This document shows positions 54,255 to 62,397 of a stretch of DNA of 64,000 bases, in pieces. The notes below the pieces were generated by a model. The model did no database searches and was not told the origin of the DNA. It saw only the letters and a program-made list of their open reading frames with translations. How positions within the stretch are numbered: position 1 is the stretch's first letter; each line of letters opens with the position of its first letter. This DNA is from Agaribacillus sp965228415 (GTDB lineage: Bacteria; Bacteroidota; Bacteroidia; Cytophagales; Cyclobacteriaceae): assembly GCA_965228415.1 (NCBI GenBank), contig OZ245814.1:5394001-5458000 (forward strand). The letters run 5' to 3'. Both the position numbers and the translations under genes were made by a program.

Positions 54255-54519
54255 CTCTTATGTATGAACATAGATTTACAACAATATTCTATCATAAAAA
54301 ATCATAAGTATATTTTGTAATTATTCCATAACTAAATAATCATAACATATCGATAGGTAATTGCAACGTATCAATAGTTGTGTTACACATTTAATCAACA
54401 ATCACGTTTATATTATTTATTTCAAACAATCTTTATAATATAATTTGACATAAAATTGATTAAAGTAATTCATCTATGTAATTACATTAGTATGGACATC
54501 GCGCTTCGCAATGCAAATC

Positions 54520-54534
54520 AATATTCAGATGCCC
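54520..54534 (-). repeat. Retron a1 arm of the inverted repeat
   Basis: Plus-strand AATATTCAGATGCCC. It starts about 9 bp after a -7-like box on the minus strand, so transcription would begin at or just before this arm, as in known retrons. Confidence 0.6.
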
Positions 54535-54542
54535 TTTAATTA

Positions 54543-54550
54543 AAAATATA
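54543..54550 (-). promoter_or_regulatory. -7-like box of the retron transcript
   Basis: On the minus strand the sequence reads TATATTTT, 7 of 8 to TAnnTTTG. It is placed to start transcription at about 54536-54538, the first base of the a1 arm. No clear -33 TTTG was found. Confidence 0.35.
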
Positions 54551-54759
54551 TTTTGACAGTTTGAACCTTTAATACGGAAAAATAATCGTTTCGGTAAGGA
54601 ACATAGCCAATTATCATCGTGTATAATAAAAAGTGTATTTGTATAAAACAAATTTACAGGATTAATTTATAAAACTTCTATCAAAGGAAAAAGAGAGATT
54701 TTAGGAGGCAATTATTATAGAAATATCTATTTATGGGTAAAATACTTATTTTGTTATAT

Positions 54760-54767
54760 TAAGTTTG
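54760..54767 (+). promoter_or_regulatory. -7 box (TAAGTTTG) before the HARE-HTH remnant
   Basis: A perfect match to TAnnTTTG on the plus strand, 31 bp upstream of the ATG at 54798. The -33 element at the right distance is unclear. Confidence 0.35.
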
Positions 54768-54797
54768 TCAATAATATGCAGTATATATCAGGGTAAT

Positions 54798-55022
54798 ATG
54801 AAGCTTCACAAGGCAATGGAACATGTTCTTAGGGCTGATAAGAAACCCCTTGCCGCAAAAGAAATTGTTATAAAGATAAACGCGCTATCACTTTATACAC
54901 AAGGTGATAACCAACGCCAGCTTACTTCTATTCATAGGCTTGTAGCCTTCAGGTTTACTGACATCATGGGTTATACTGCCATGATGAGTCGGAACAAGCG
55001 ATCTTGGCAATTTTGCGACTAA
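54798..55022 (+). pseudogene. HARE-HTH domain remnant fused to a cyclase fragment
   Basis: The frame starts MKLHKAMEHVLRADKKPLAAKEI and continues VIKINALSLYTQGDN, which matches the HARE-HTH winged-helix domain (the N-terminal DNA-binding module of many restriction and defence proteins) for about 40 residues. It then runs without a stop into RLVAFRFTDIMGYTAMM, which is the start of a class III nucleotidyl cyclase, and ends shortly after. No known protein has this order in so short a length. The junction near 54920-54936 therefore looks like a deletion or recombination point between two genes. It may still be translated from the promoter upstream. Confidence 0.55.
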
Positions 55023-55239
55023 CAGAGAAACGCATAAAAAACGGATTCTGGAATTTGGCGGACGGTTTCTTTGAAAATTCTGTAGTCCTTTATATGGCAG
55101 CCATCCAAAAAGCATCTACTGAAAGCAAGATTGAATTGCCTATTGGAATTCACATGAAGCGGTTACGTTTGAGAATAATGATATCTTTGGCGATAGGATT
55201 AACATAGCTTCCCAGGATCCAGCCCGGACAGGAGCCCTT
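54936..55239 (+). pseudogene. Class III adenylate/guanylate cyclase remnant
   Basis: The family signature can be read through three frames. Frame 1 (from 54936) gives RLVAFRFTDIMGYTAMMSRN. Frame 2 (about 54990-55158) gives EQAILAIL, KNGFWNLADGFFENSVVLYMAAIQKAS and IELPIGIHM. Frame 3 (55159-55239) gives AVTFENNDIFGDRINIAS. Together these are the N-terminal half of a cyclase catalytic domain, with metal-binding FTDIMGY and the FENNDIFGDRINIAS segment. Two frameshifts and the loss of the C-terminal half make it a dead gene. It ends just before the aldo/keto reductase. Confidence 0.75.
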
Positions 55240-55263
55240 TAACAGTAAGGATCAAAAAATAAA

Positions 55264-56109
55264 ATGATGACAGAATTAATTTTAAATGACGGTATTAAAA
55301 TCCCAATGGTGGGTTTTGGCACTTACAAGGCAGCCGAGAAAGAAGGAATTAAATCTATTCTAAGTGCTTTGGCCGCGGGTTATCGTTTAATTGATACCGC
55401 TGCGATTTATCAGAATGAAGAGGTCGTAGGCAAAGGGATCAAAGCCAGCGGAGTTCCCAGAGAGGAAATTTTTGTAACCACAAAACTATGGCGCGAGGAA
55501 TTAGGATATAAACAAACCAAAATGGCATTTGAATCGTCCTTGCGTAAACTTGATTTGGACTATATCGATTTGTATCTCATACACTGGCCGGCAAATGCCA
55601 TAAACTACAGCGATTGGCAAAAGACAAATGCTGAAACGTGGCGGGCCATGGAAGAATTACAGGCTGAAGGAAAAATTAAATCCATTGGCGTCAGCAACTT
55701 TTGGCAGGAACACTTGGAGGCGCTTTTTCAGACAGCGAAGGTGATGCCTTCTGTTAATCAAATTGAATTTCATCCTGGTTACTGGCAACCGGAAGTAACC
55801 GAATTCTGCAAAAAACATAGAATTGCGGTGGAATCATGGTCTCCATTGGCAAGAGGAAAAGTTTTCGAAAACGACATTTTAAAAGCGATCGCAACAAAAC
55901 ATCAGAAATCTGTTTCCCAAGTATGTTTGCGATGGATAATTCAACACGATGTTATCTCTATTCCAAAATCAACATCCCAAAAAAGAATTGAAGAGAATAT
56001 CAGGCTATTTGATTTTGAATTATCTGAAGAAGAAGTGAAGCAGATCAATGAAATTCCCCTGCTGGGCTTCAGTGGTGAATTGCCTAATATTTGGCTTGAG
56101 AGGGTTTAA
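55264..56109 (+). CDS. Aldo/keto reductase (2,5-diketogluconate reductase-like)
   Basis: A 281-residue NADPH-dependent reductase of the AKR superfamily, at typical length. Seen are VGFGTYKA, GYRLIDTAAIYQNEE (catalytic Asp and Tyr), TTKLW (catalytic Lys), YIDLYLIHWP (His), GVSNFW, NQIEFHPGYWQPE and IPKSTSQKRIEEN (cofactor 2'-phosphate contact). Enzymes of this branch reduce aldehydes and ketones, including methylglyoxal and keto-sugars; the physiological substrate is unknown. Two consecutive ATG codons (55264 and 55267) make the start uncertain by one residue. It lies alone next to the pseudogene remnants. Confidence 0.9.
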   Translation: MMTELILNDGIKIPMVGFGTYKAAEKEGIKSILSALAAGYRLIDTAAIYQNEEVVGKGIKASGVPREEIFVTTKLWREELGYKQTKMAFESSLRKLDLDYIDLYLIHWPANAINYSDWQKTNAETWRAMEELQAEGKIKSIGVSNFWQEHLEALFQTAKVMPSVNQIEFHPGYWQPEVTEFCKKHRIAVESWSPLARGKVFENDILKAIATKHQKSVSQVCLRWIIQHDVISIPKSTSQKRIEENIRLFDFELSEEEVKQINEIPLLGFSGELPNIWLERV

Positions 56110-56248
56110 AAGTTCTTATTAGATATTTCAAAATGATGGTTCAACTAAAATCATTTATTTAAATATCCTGGTATTACAAACACCATATTGAAGTACGGTT
56201 TGTCCATGTGAATTTGATTTTTTCAGCTGATGCGAGGGCAATAATGAA

Positions 56249-57919
56249 TCAACTAAACCCCAAGGGGCTAAAAACCAACCAAATTAGCAAGACTAAAACA
56301 ATCAAAACAACTGTCAGGATAACGTCGGCTGTCCATTTGAAGGATAGCTTGGTATTTCTTTTGAAAGTTACGGACTCCAATGAAATGGATGATTGCGGAA
56401 GCCCCAACTTGCTGACAATCATTAAGACCGCCGAACAAAAAAGAAATAAAAACAGGGCGAAGTGTAAGAAATTGATTTCCAGAAAATAGCCTAAGAAACT
56501 ACCTTCCGTTACGGCTAATTTCCCTTCATTATTCATAAATTCTGATACCAATCTGGTCAGCCCAATCGCGAACCCCGTCCAAAGCGTAACAATGGCGGCG
56601 CGGGCGTTTATCCATTTGTAAAAAAGACCCAGTAGAAAAACAGCGGCTATCGGCGGGGAAATATAGGCTTGAATACTTTGTAGATAGTGAAAGATTCCGC
56701 CACCCATGAGGGCATTCATAAAAGGTATCCAGCCCAAGCTTAGCAATACTACTACCACGGTGGCAATCCTACCAAATCTCACAAGGTTGGCTTCAGAGGC
56801 CTTGGGTTTAAATTTCTGATAAAAGTCAATGGTCAGCAAGGTAGAACTGGAATTAAAAGCAGATGAGAGGGAACTCATCAAAGCGGCCAAAAGTCCGGCA
56901 ATTGCCAGTCCCTTCAAACCGACCGGTAAAAATTCAGTAATCAGTGTGGGAAGGGCCTGGTCGGCATTTTCTATAGAAAAACTTATCATACCTTTTTGCA
57001 AAAGGGCATAGGCAATAACTCCCGGAAGAAAAAAGAGGAATACAGGCAATAATTTCAGATATCCCGCGAACAGGGCTCCCTTTCGAGCGTTACCGACATC
57101 TTTTGCCGATAGCGCCCTTTGCACAATATACTGATCGGTACACCAATACCAAACCCCCAAAATGGGCGCGCCGAACAACATGCCAATCCATGGATATTCC
57201 GTATCATCCATCGGGCGCCAAAGATTAAAAAATCGATCTACCGGTGGGTTGCCCGGCGTCTCTGCCGCTATGGCAATAGTATTTATCATCTCATTCCAGC
57301 CACCCAACTGGTACAATCCGAAAAGCGCCACCCCAGCTGTGCCCAATATCAATATGAAAGCTTGTACCATGTCCGTATAAATGACAGCCTTTAATCCTCC
57401 TAATACCGTATAAAATCCGGTAGCGACCACTGTAATGATCGCCCCGGTCCAAAACGGGATACCCAATACCTCGAAAACCAAGGCGCCGGCAAATATGATA
57501 AGCGAAATTTTGGTAATGATATACGCCAAAACCGATACGACGGACAAATAATTTCGGCAGGCCTTTGAATAGCGTTTTTCCAAAAACTCAGGCATGGTGT
57601 ACACGCCACTGCGTAAATAGAATGGCACAAAGACCCAGCCAAAAAGTATTAGCACCAAAGAGGCAAGTATCTCAAAGTTTGCCATCGGCATACTTGCCCT
57701 TGCCCCCGCTCCCGATACCCCCAGAATGATTTCCGAGCCTATGTTGGAGGCAAACAAAGAAGCCCCGATGACGAGCCACCCCTGATTTTTACCGGCCAGA
57801 AAATAATCGATCGATGAAAAGACCGTATTTTTTTTTCCTTTTGATGCCCATTTGGCAATCCAAAGAATGATGCCGAAATAAAGAACAATGATCCCAATAT
57901 CCAGAAGTTCCATTTTCAA
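56249..57919 (-). CDS. Sodium/solute symporter (SSS family, SGLT-like)
   Basis: A 556-residue membrane protein of the sodium:solute symporter family (PF00474), with about 14 transmembrane helices. The sequence shows the early DYFLAGKNQGWLVIGASLFASNIGSE segment (sodium-site region), GLKAVIYTDMVQAFIL, WYWCTDQYIVQRALSAKDVGNARKGALFAGYLK and LMSSLSSAFNSSSTLLTIDFYQKF. These are the motifs of the sugar-transporting branch, so it probably takes up a sugar, inositol or similar polyol with sodium. It follows the PhyH-like gene 83 bp downstream on the same strand, separated by a GC-rich hairpin, and likely imports that enzyme's substrate. Confidence 0.9.
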   Translation of the reverse strand: MKMELLDIGIIVLYFGIILWIAKWASKGKKNTVFSSIDYFLAGKNQGWLVIGASLFASNIGSEIILGVSGAGARASMPMANFEILASLVLILFGWVFVPFYLRSGVYTMPEFLEKRYSKACRNYLSVVSVLAYIITKISLIIFAGALVFEVLGIPFWTGAIITVVATGFYTVLGGLKAVIYTDMVQAFILILGTAGVALFGLYQLGGWNEMINTIAIAAETPGNPPVDRFFNLWRPMDDTEYPWIGMLFGAPILGVWYWCTDQYIVQRALSAKDVGNARKGALFAGYLKLLPVFLFFLPGVIAYALLQKGMISFSIENADQALPTLITEFLPVGLKGLAIAGLLAALMSSLSSAFNSSSTLLTIDFYQKFKPKASEANLVRFGRIATVVVVLLSLGWIPFMNALMGGGIFHYLQSIQAYISPPIAAVFLLGLFYKWINARAAIVTLWTGFAIGLTRLVSEFMNNEGKLAVTEGSFLGYFLEINFLHFALFLFLFCSAVLMIVSKLGLPQSSISLESVTFKRNTKLSFKWTADVILTVVLIVLVLLIWLVFSPLGFS

Positions 57920-57970
57920 TGGCTTTGGTTTATATTCAGGTTAAATTTAACACTACTGAACGTTAGAGTA

Positions 57971-57990
57971 GGGCTGCCGGACCGCAGCCC
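57971..57990. other. GC-rich hairpin between the PhyH-like gene and the symporter gene
   Basis: GGGCTGC (57971-57977) pairs with GCAGCCC (57984-57990) around a CGGACC loop. No T run follows on the minus strand, so it is more likely an intercistronic stabilising or processing hairpin than a terminator. It could set the ratio of the two products. Confidence 0.5.
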
Positions 57991-58002
57991 CATTTTCATA
58001 AA

Positions 58003-58974
58003 TTACCATTTTTTCAACCCAAGCAATTTCTCTCCCAAATCCGATAATTTCGCCCTTTCGTATTTTGTTTGTTCCCAATTTCTGGGATCACCGGGAAAAG
58101 CATAGCCTTCCGGGGCAACGCGATTCTTCCATGAGTTGATGCGCCATTCTTTTAGGGCCTGGTTGTCTTCCTGAGCAGGCATCATCGAAATGTACTGTGC
58201 CATTCTTACTTTGTCATCGGAACGATTGGGGCGAATGCCATGTGGCTGGGAACTGTTGAAAATCAGCAAGTCGCCGGCCTCCATAAAAACTTTCACAAGT
58301 TTATCCTCAAGCCCTGCAATATCGGGCTTAAAATGATCCCTGTCCTCGGGTTGTGTCAATTTCCAGTTATCATAGTTTCTGAATAACCAGGGAATACATT
58401 GAAATCCACCCATGTTGGGGTCCATCTGGTCAGCCAATGCCAATACGCCCTGTACATTTTGCGGTTTTGTTTCCGGATCGTAGTCCCAATGGATAAACCC
58501 TTTGTATTCATGGCCTGGACGCATAGGGAAGTTCAAGTTCGCCCGGTCTATGGTTACCCACAATTTTTCAGTACCCCAAATATCGACGAAGGCATCATAT
58601 ACCCGTTTGGTTTGACGGTTGTTCCAAAGGTGCTGGTTGTTATAGACCTCTACCATTCCCGTGCCTGCGAGTTCCTTCATTTTTATTTCGGCACGGGCCT
58701 CGGTATACCAGGACTCTTTGTCAGTGGGATTCTTTTCCTCGAATTCCCAAAGAAAAGCAGCGGTGTTATCAGCTTGTTCCCGTGGAACAGCATTCTTGAT
58801 GACCACATAGCCGTTTTCTTTCCAAAAGTCCCATTGCTCCAAGGTCAAGACTTTAAGTGCATCAGCAGTTGCCTCTTTTCGTAACTGGACCTTGCTACTT
58901 TTTGCGGTCGAAGGGTTACCGGGAATTTTTTTGTGTTCGTTTCCCGGAATCATTGTCTGCTCTGTATTTTTCAT
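58003..58974 (-). CDS. Phytanoyl-CoA dioxygenase family (PhyH) protein
   Basis: A 323-residue Fe(II)/2-oxoglutarate-dependent oxygenase-like protein (PF05721). The iron ligands are seen as HWD (His162, Asp164) and the distal His245 in SSQPHGIRPN, with a following Arg for 2-oxoglutarate. NGYVVIKNAV near residue 54 marks the start of the jelly roll, and GGFQCIPWLFRNYDNW is typical of the branch. The substrate is probably a small hydrophilic molecule rather than phytanoyl-CoA, because it is encoded with a sodium/solute symporter and an AraC regulator. The protein has no signal peptide. It is divergent from the regulator gene, with a dyad between them. Confidence 0.87.
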   Translation of the reverse strand: MKNTEQTMIPGNEHKKIPGNPSTAKSSKVQLRKEATADALKVLTLEQWDFWKENGYVVIKNAVPREQADNTAAFLWEFEEKNPTDKESWYTEARAEIKMKELAGTGMVEVYNNQHLWNNRQTKRVYDAFVDIWGTEKLWVTIDRANLNFPMRPGHEYKGFIHWDYDPETKPQNVQGVLALADQMDPNMGGFQCIPWLFRNYDNWKLTQPEDRDHFKPDIAGLEDKLVKVFMEAGDLLIFNSSQPHGIRPNRSDDKVRMAQYISMMPAQEDNQALKEWRINSWKNRVAPEGYAFPGDPRNWEQTKYERAKLSDLGEKLLGLKKW

Positions 58975-59292
58975 GATGCAAAAATTTTAATTTGATTCGT
59001 AATTGTGGAAGCGTTCTTTGGCTTTAAGCTAGTTTCACGAAATTGATAATAATATCAATTCGGGATGGCAATTTGATACTTATTGCTTTTAGCTTTTTTA
59101 AAAAAGACATTTTAAATAACGGATCGAAATAGCTCAATTTAGTCTGAAGCTAATCCATGGCGCTATCAAATCGTCAATACAAAGATCAATAAGAAATTTT
59201 GGAGAAAGTTTACGGCTGTTAGCCAAAACTTGTACAATATTGATATTTATACATTATTTTAGAGGGCGTAAATGCTATTTTTATAAATTATC
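58975..59292. promoter_or_regulatory. Divergent promoter region, PhyH-like / AraC genes
   Basis: These 318 bases separate the divergent genes and contain no ORF of note. They should hold both promoters. A 20-bp dyad at 59041-59060 is noted separately. ATTGATAT near 59236 resembles one half of it. Confidence 0.45.
59041..59060. promoter_or_regulatory. 20-bp dyad, candidate operator
   Basis: AATTGATA and TATCAATT form a perfect 8-bp inverted repeat around ATAA. It lies 67 bp upstream of the PhyH-like start. It is a candidate binding site for the AraC-type protein encoded to its right or for a global regulator. Confidence 0.4.
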
Positions 59293-60135
59293 ATGAAAGT
59301 TCAGCTCGAAACCATCACCAGCAAAGTGAACCGGTCGTTCAGTATGATGTTCAATCCAAGGTTGAGCGATCTGTTCTTTTGGCATTTCCATCCGGAGTAC
59401 GAACTGGTCTATATTGAAGGGGCGAATGGCACTCGCCATGTTGGCGATCACATTTCAACCTATGAATGGAGTGACCTGGTATTGATTGGATCGAACATTC
59501 CTCATTTGAATTTTGACTATGGGGTTGAAACGGATTATAGGAAGGTGGTGGTTCATTTAAAGAAAGAGTTGGTAGAGACCCATTTTTACGGAACGCCAGA
59601 GTTGTCGTTGGTCAATACCATGTTCCAAAAATCAAGACGGGGCCTGGCCTTTCAGGGAATATTAAAAAAAGAACTTGGCAAAAAACTGTTCGCATTGGAG
59701 GGCCTGGCACCCGTCAAACAGTACCTGCAATTGCTTGAAATATTATATTTGCTATCGGATACTGAGGAGGTTGAACTTTTACACGACCGGCCTTACTACA
59801 ATCAGATCAAAGATAAGGATCAGAAAAGGCTCAGCTCAATTTTCGCCTATATCGATAACAACTATCAGCTCAAGATAGAGCTCCAGGAGGTGGCTGACCT
59901 CAGCCACATGACAAAAGAAGCATTCTGTCGCTATTTCAAGAAAATGACAAAGTACACTTTTACAGAATTTTTGAACCGGTACAGGATTAGTCAATCGAAA
60001 CGAGATCTGATGTCTGGCCAGAGTGTGAGCGATGCCTGTTATGGTTCGGGCTTCGAAAGCCTGTCGTATTTCAATCGTATTTTTAAGAAGATTACCAATG
60101 AAAATCCGCGTGATTTTCGAGGGAAATATGTTTAG
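59293..60135 (+). CDS. AraC family transcriptional regulator
   Basis: A 280-residue regulator with an N-terminal cupin sensor domain (FWHFHPEYELVYIEGANGTRHVGDH, then SDLVLIGSNIPHLNF) and a C-terminal AraC DNA-binding domain with two helix-turn-helix units (KIELQEVADLSHMTKEAFCRYFKKMT and SVSDACYGSGFESLSYFNRIFKKITNENPRDFR). The sensor is of the type that binds sugars or other small metabolites. It is divergent from the PhyH-like and symporter genes and most likely controls them in response to their substrate. A convergent TonB receptor gene follows 37 bp after. Confidence 0.9.
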   Translation: MKVQLETITSKVNRSFSMMFNPRLSDLFFWHFHPEYELVYIEGANGTRHVGDHISTYEWSDLVLIGSNIPHLNFDYGVETDYRKVVVHLKKELVETHFYGTPELSLVNTMFQKSRRGLAFQGILKKELGKKLFALEGLAPVKQYLQLLEILYLLSDTEEVELLHDRPYYNQIKDKDQKRLSSIFAYIDNNYQLKIELQEVADLSHMTKEAFCRYFKKMTKYTFTEFLNRYRISQSKRDLMSGQSVSDACYGSGFESLSYFNRIFKKITNENPRDFRGKYV

Positions 60136-60138
60136 TGG

Positions 60139-60177
60139 AATAAAGAAAGTGTCATCCGCTTTTCTCCAGGCTTTATT
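60139..60177. terminator. Possible bidirectional terminator between convergent genes
   Basis: AATAAAG (60139-60145) and CTTTATT (60171-60177) are complementary, 25 bases apart, with a T run on the right (60173-60181) and A-rich sequence on the left. The stem is short and the loop long, so support is weak. Confidence 0.3.
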
Positions 60178-62347
60178 TTTTCCATTTAAATCCTCCGTTA
60201 ATCACAAAACCATCAACCGGCGCATAAATGTCCCGGAACTGCGGATTGTTGATGCTTCCGGTAAAAATAGTATCAAAAGCAGTTTGGCGGGTGTCCAGGA
60301 AGTTTTCAAAATTCACGAATACCGAAAAGTGCTTTCCGAGTTTCTTTTCAGTCATCAACCCGGTAATCCAATACGACGATCCCGTCGAGCCGTCTTGCAG
60401 CTTCTGTGGGCTGAAATAATAAGCTTCCAGTCCTATCCAGAAGTTATCGTGCTTTTCATACATCAAAACGTTATTGAGCCGATGTTCGGCTACCAATGGA
60501 AAAGTAGCAGACTCCCCCTGGTAGTGTTCCAGGACCTTGGCATGCGTGTAGCCTACAAATAGCTTCAGGTCACGGAAACTCCATTTCAAATTCACCTCCA
60601 CACCTTTGGTGTCTACATAGCCTTGCGGTTGTATAAACTCGAAACCACCGTTCTCGGCAGCCAGGACTAGCGGATCCTGAATCTGTGTATAGAAAAGGAG
60701 CATATTGGAAGAAAGTGTTAGCTCATCTGAAAGCGCCAGGCGGTAATTGATATCAAAGTTAGCTCCGAAAGAGCGCTCTGCTTCAAGTTCGTCCGGATTG
60801 ATGGCGCCGATGTTCCGGAACTGCAAACGCTCGGCATCTTCGGAAAAAACAGTGGGTGTTTTATAGCCTAATCCACCACCCAGCCGAAAAGTCAGTTGCC
60901 GGGACGATTTATGCATTAAAGAAAAACGAGGCAGGGGAAAATGGCCGTAATCAGTTTGGTAGTCGAGCCGTAATCCGGTTTCCAACACCCATTGATCGTG
61001 TGGGTTCCAGATGTTTTGGGCAAAAACCCCCATGGTAGCATCGGAAAACCCCAAATCCTGTCCATCTCCACCGCGGGTTTGCTCAAAACGATCTGTCCAT
61101 AAATTAAGGCCGGCAATCCACTCCATTTTTTCTCCGGGCCAACTTACATTGGCTTCGCTGAAGGAGGAAAATTGTCTTCCGGCAAAAGTGAAATCCGGAA
61201 TTTCTACTGACCGGTCATAGAAGTTCAGGCTATTTTTTAAGGTGAATGTGGCAGTATTGCCAAATTGATGGGTAAGCTGAAACTGAGAGGAAAAACGATC
61301 TGTCTCGTTTTTTTCGAAATACGGATTATCAATCTCTTTGCCCTCCACGTGATCTATATTGCCACCCAGCCGTTTTTCGCTGACAAAATTCACACCTGCG
61401 TTCAGGGTGGTGCCTTCGTCCAAATACAAAAACAGTCTTGGGTTCAATGTCAGGCGATCGAACTTTGGGATAGCGGTAAGTCCGATATCGGCGGGGTCAT
61501 AGGGTGTGCCCTTGTTGTAAGAGCCAAAAACGGTCGTGCCCACCTTACCAAATTTTTCCGCATAAAAGCCGCTGGCATCCAGCCCCAATGCCGAGGTACC
61601 ATTCAGCATAAAACTCAGCTCCGGTACTTCCTCCGGGGTTTTGGTGATGAGGTTAACCAGGCCAGCGATAGCCCCGCCTCCATAGAGGGTGGAAGAAGCC
61701 CCTTTGATGACTTCCACTTGCTTCAGATCGAGAGGAGCAATCTGCATCAGGCTCAGCCCACCCGAAAAGCCCGAGTAGAGCGGTAATCCATCGCGGAGCA
61801 GTTGGGTGTATTTGCCATCCAGCCCCTGAATCCGGATACTTGAATTGTAGCTCGTTGCAGAAGTCTGCTGCGTTTGGATGCCTGTGCTTTCGTTAAGTAA
61901 CATGCGGATATCACCCGGCTTCATGTTCCCTTTTTCCGAAAGCTCTTCTCCTGCAATAAACTCTACCCGGGTAGGGATATCTTCAATGGTACGGCTACTG
62001 CGGGTAGAACGAATGATGAACTCTTCCATCTCCACATGCGCATGGTGAAGTTCAAAGACCTGATCCTCTGGAGAATCAGGCTGTGGAAAAATCGTTTTAA
62101 TCAAAAGTGATTCATACCCTACAAAGCTGATCCTGATCGGGTACTCACCCTCCGGGAGGTTGGTGATGATAACCTGTCCGTTCACATCAGTCACATCACC
62201 CTTATTCAAAGTAGGGAAATATACAGTTACTCCTGCCAGCGGGTCCTGACTTTCATGGTCAATCACCCTGGCCTTAAAGGTATTTTGGGCCGACACAGCC
62301 TGGCCTAATAGCACCGCAAGGGTACCTAAAAAGTATTTTAGTTTCAT
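60173..62347 (-). CDS. TonB-dependent outer membrane receptor
   Basis: A 724-residue receptor with a signal peptide (ending VSAQ, residue 21), an N-terminal carboxypeptidase-regulatory-like domain (about 24-105: FKARVIDHESQDPLAGVTVYFPTL, LPEGEYPIRISFVGYE), a plug domain (about 118-235: IEDIPTRVEFIAGEEL, SIRIQGLDGKYTQLLRDGLPLYSGF, VEVIKGASSTLYGGGAIAG) and a 22-strand barrel ending NGGFKWKK. It is about the length of siderophore, haem or metal receptors, not of SusC polysaccharide receptors (about 1000 residues), and no SusD is nearby. A Cys-rich exported protein is encoded 50 bp upstream, as seen with some metal-related receptors. The substrate is therefore possibly a metal or metal complex; that is inference. 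Confidence 0.92.
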   Translation of the reverse strand: MKLKYFLGTLAVLLGQAVSAQNTFKARVIDHESQDPLAGVTVYFPTLNKGDVTDVNGQVIITNLPEGEYPIRISFVGYESLLIKTIFPQPDSPEDQVFELHHAHVEMEEFIIRSTRSSRTIEDIPTRVEFIAGEELSEKGNMKPGDIRMLLNESTGIQTQQTSATSYNSSIRIQGLDGKYTQLLRDGLPLYSGFSGGLSLMQIAPLDLKQVEVIKGASSTLYGGGAIAGLVNLITKTPEEVPELSFMLNGTSALGLDASGFYAEKFGKVGTTVFGSYNKGTPYDPADIGLTAIPKFDRLTLNPRLFLYLDEGTTLNAGVNFVSEKRLGGNIDHVEGKEIDNPYFEKNETDRFSSQFQLTHQFGNTATFTLKNSLNFYDRSVEIPDFTFAGRQFSSFSEANVSWPGEKMEWIAGLNLWTDRFEQTRGGDGQDLGFSDATMGVFAQNIWNPHDQWVLETGLRLDYQTDYGHFPLPRFSLMHKSSRQLTFRLGGGLGYKTPTVFSEDAERLQFRNIGAINPDELEAERSFGANFDINYRLALSDELTLSSNMLLFYTQIQDPLVLAAENGGFEFIQPQGYVDTKGVEVNLKWSFRDLKLFVGYTHAKVLEHYQGESATFPLVAEHRLNNVLMYEKHDNFWIGLEAYYFSPQKLQDGSTGSSYWITGLMTEKKLGKHFSVFVNFENFLDTRQTAFDTIFTGSINNPQFRDIYAPVDGFVINGGFKWKK

Positions 62348-62397
62348 TTTTTAGATTCAAGTTATTGGAAATCAATGTGCTACAAGCACGTTCTGCT

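Larger units (their letters stand above)
54239..54534 (-). ncRNA. Candidate retron msr-msd RNA
   Basis: The 296-nt segment upstream of the reverse transcriptase is bounded by an inverted repeat as in retrons. On the minus strand it begins GGGCATCTGAATATT (a1, 54534-54520) and ends AATACTTCAGATGTCC (a2, 54254-54239), 13 nt before the start codon. The arms pair over 11 bp with one G-U, then 4 more after a bulged C. The first base after a1 is a G (54519), in the place of the branching guanosine. A stem-loop CATTGCG-AAG-CGCGATG (54513-54497, one U-G pair) follows, as expected of msr. The remainder is very AT-rich with weak hairpins and would be msd. No msDNA evidence exists; a long, AT-rich msd is unusual. 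Confidence 0.6.

Noticed and set aside
58399..58884. 161-codon plus-strand ORF
   Set aside because: It is antisense to the PhyH-like gene and has no recognisable protein features.
61265..61786. 173-codon plus-strand ORF
   Set aside because: It is antisense to the TonB receptor plug and barrel; it is a shadow of a well-supported gene.
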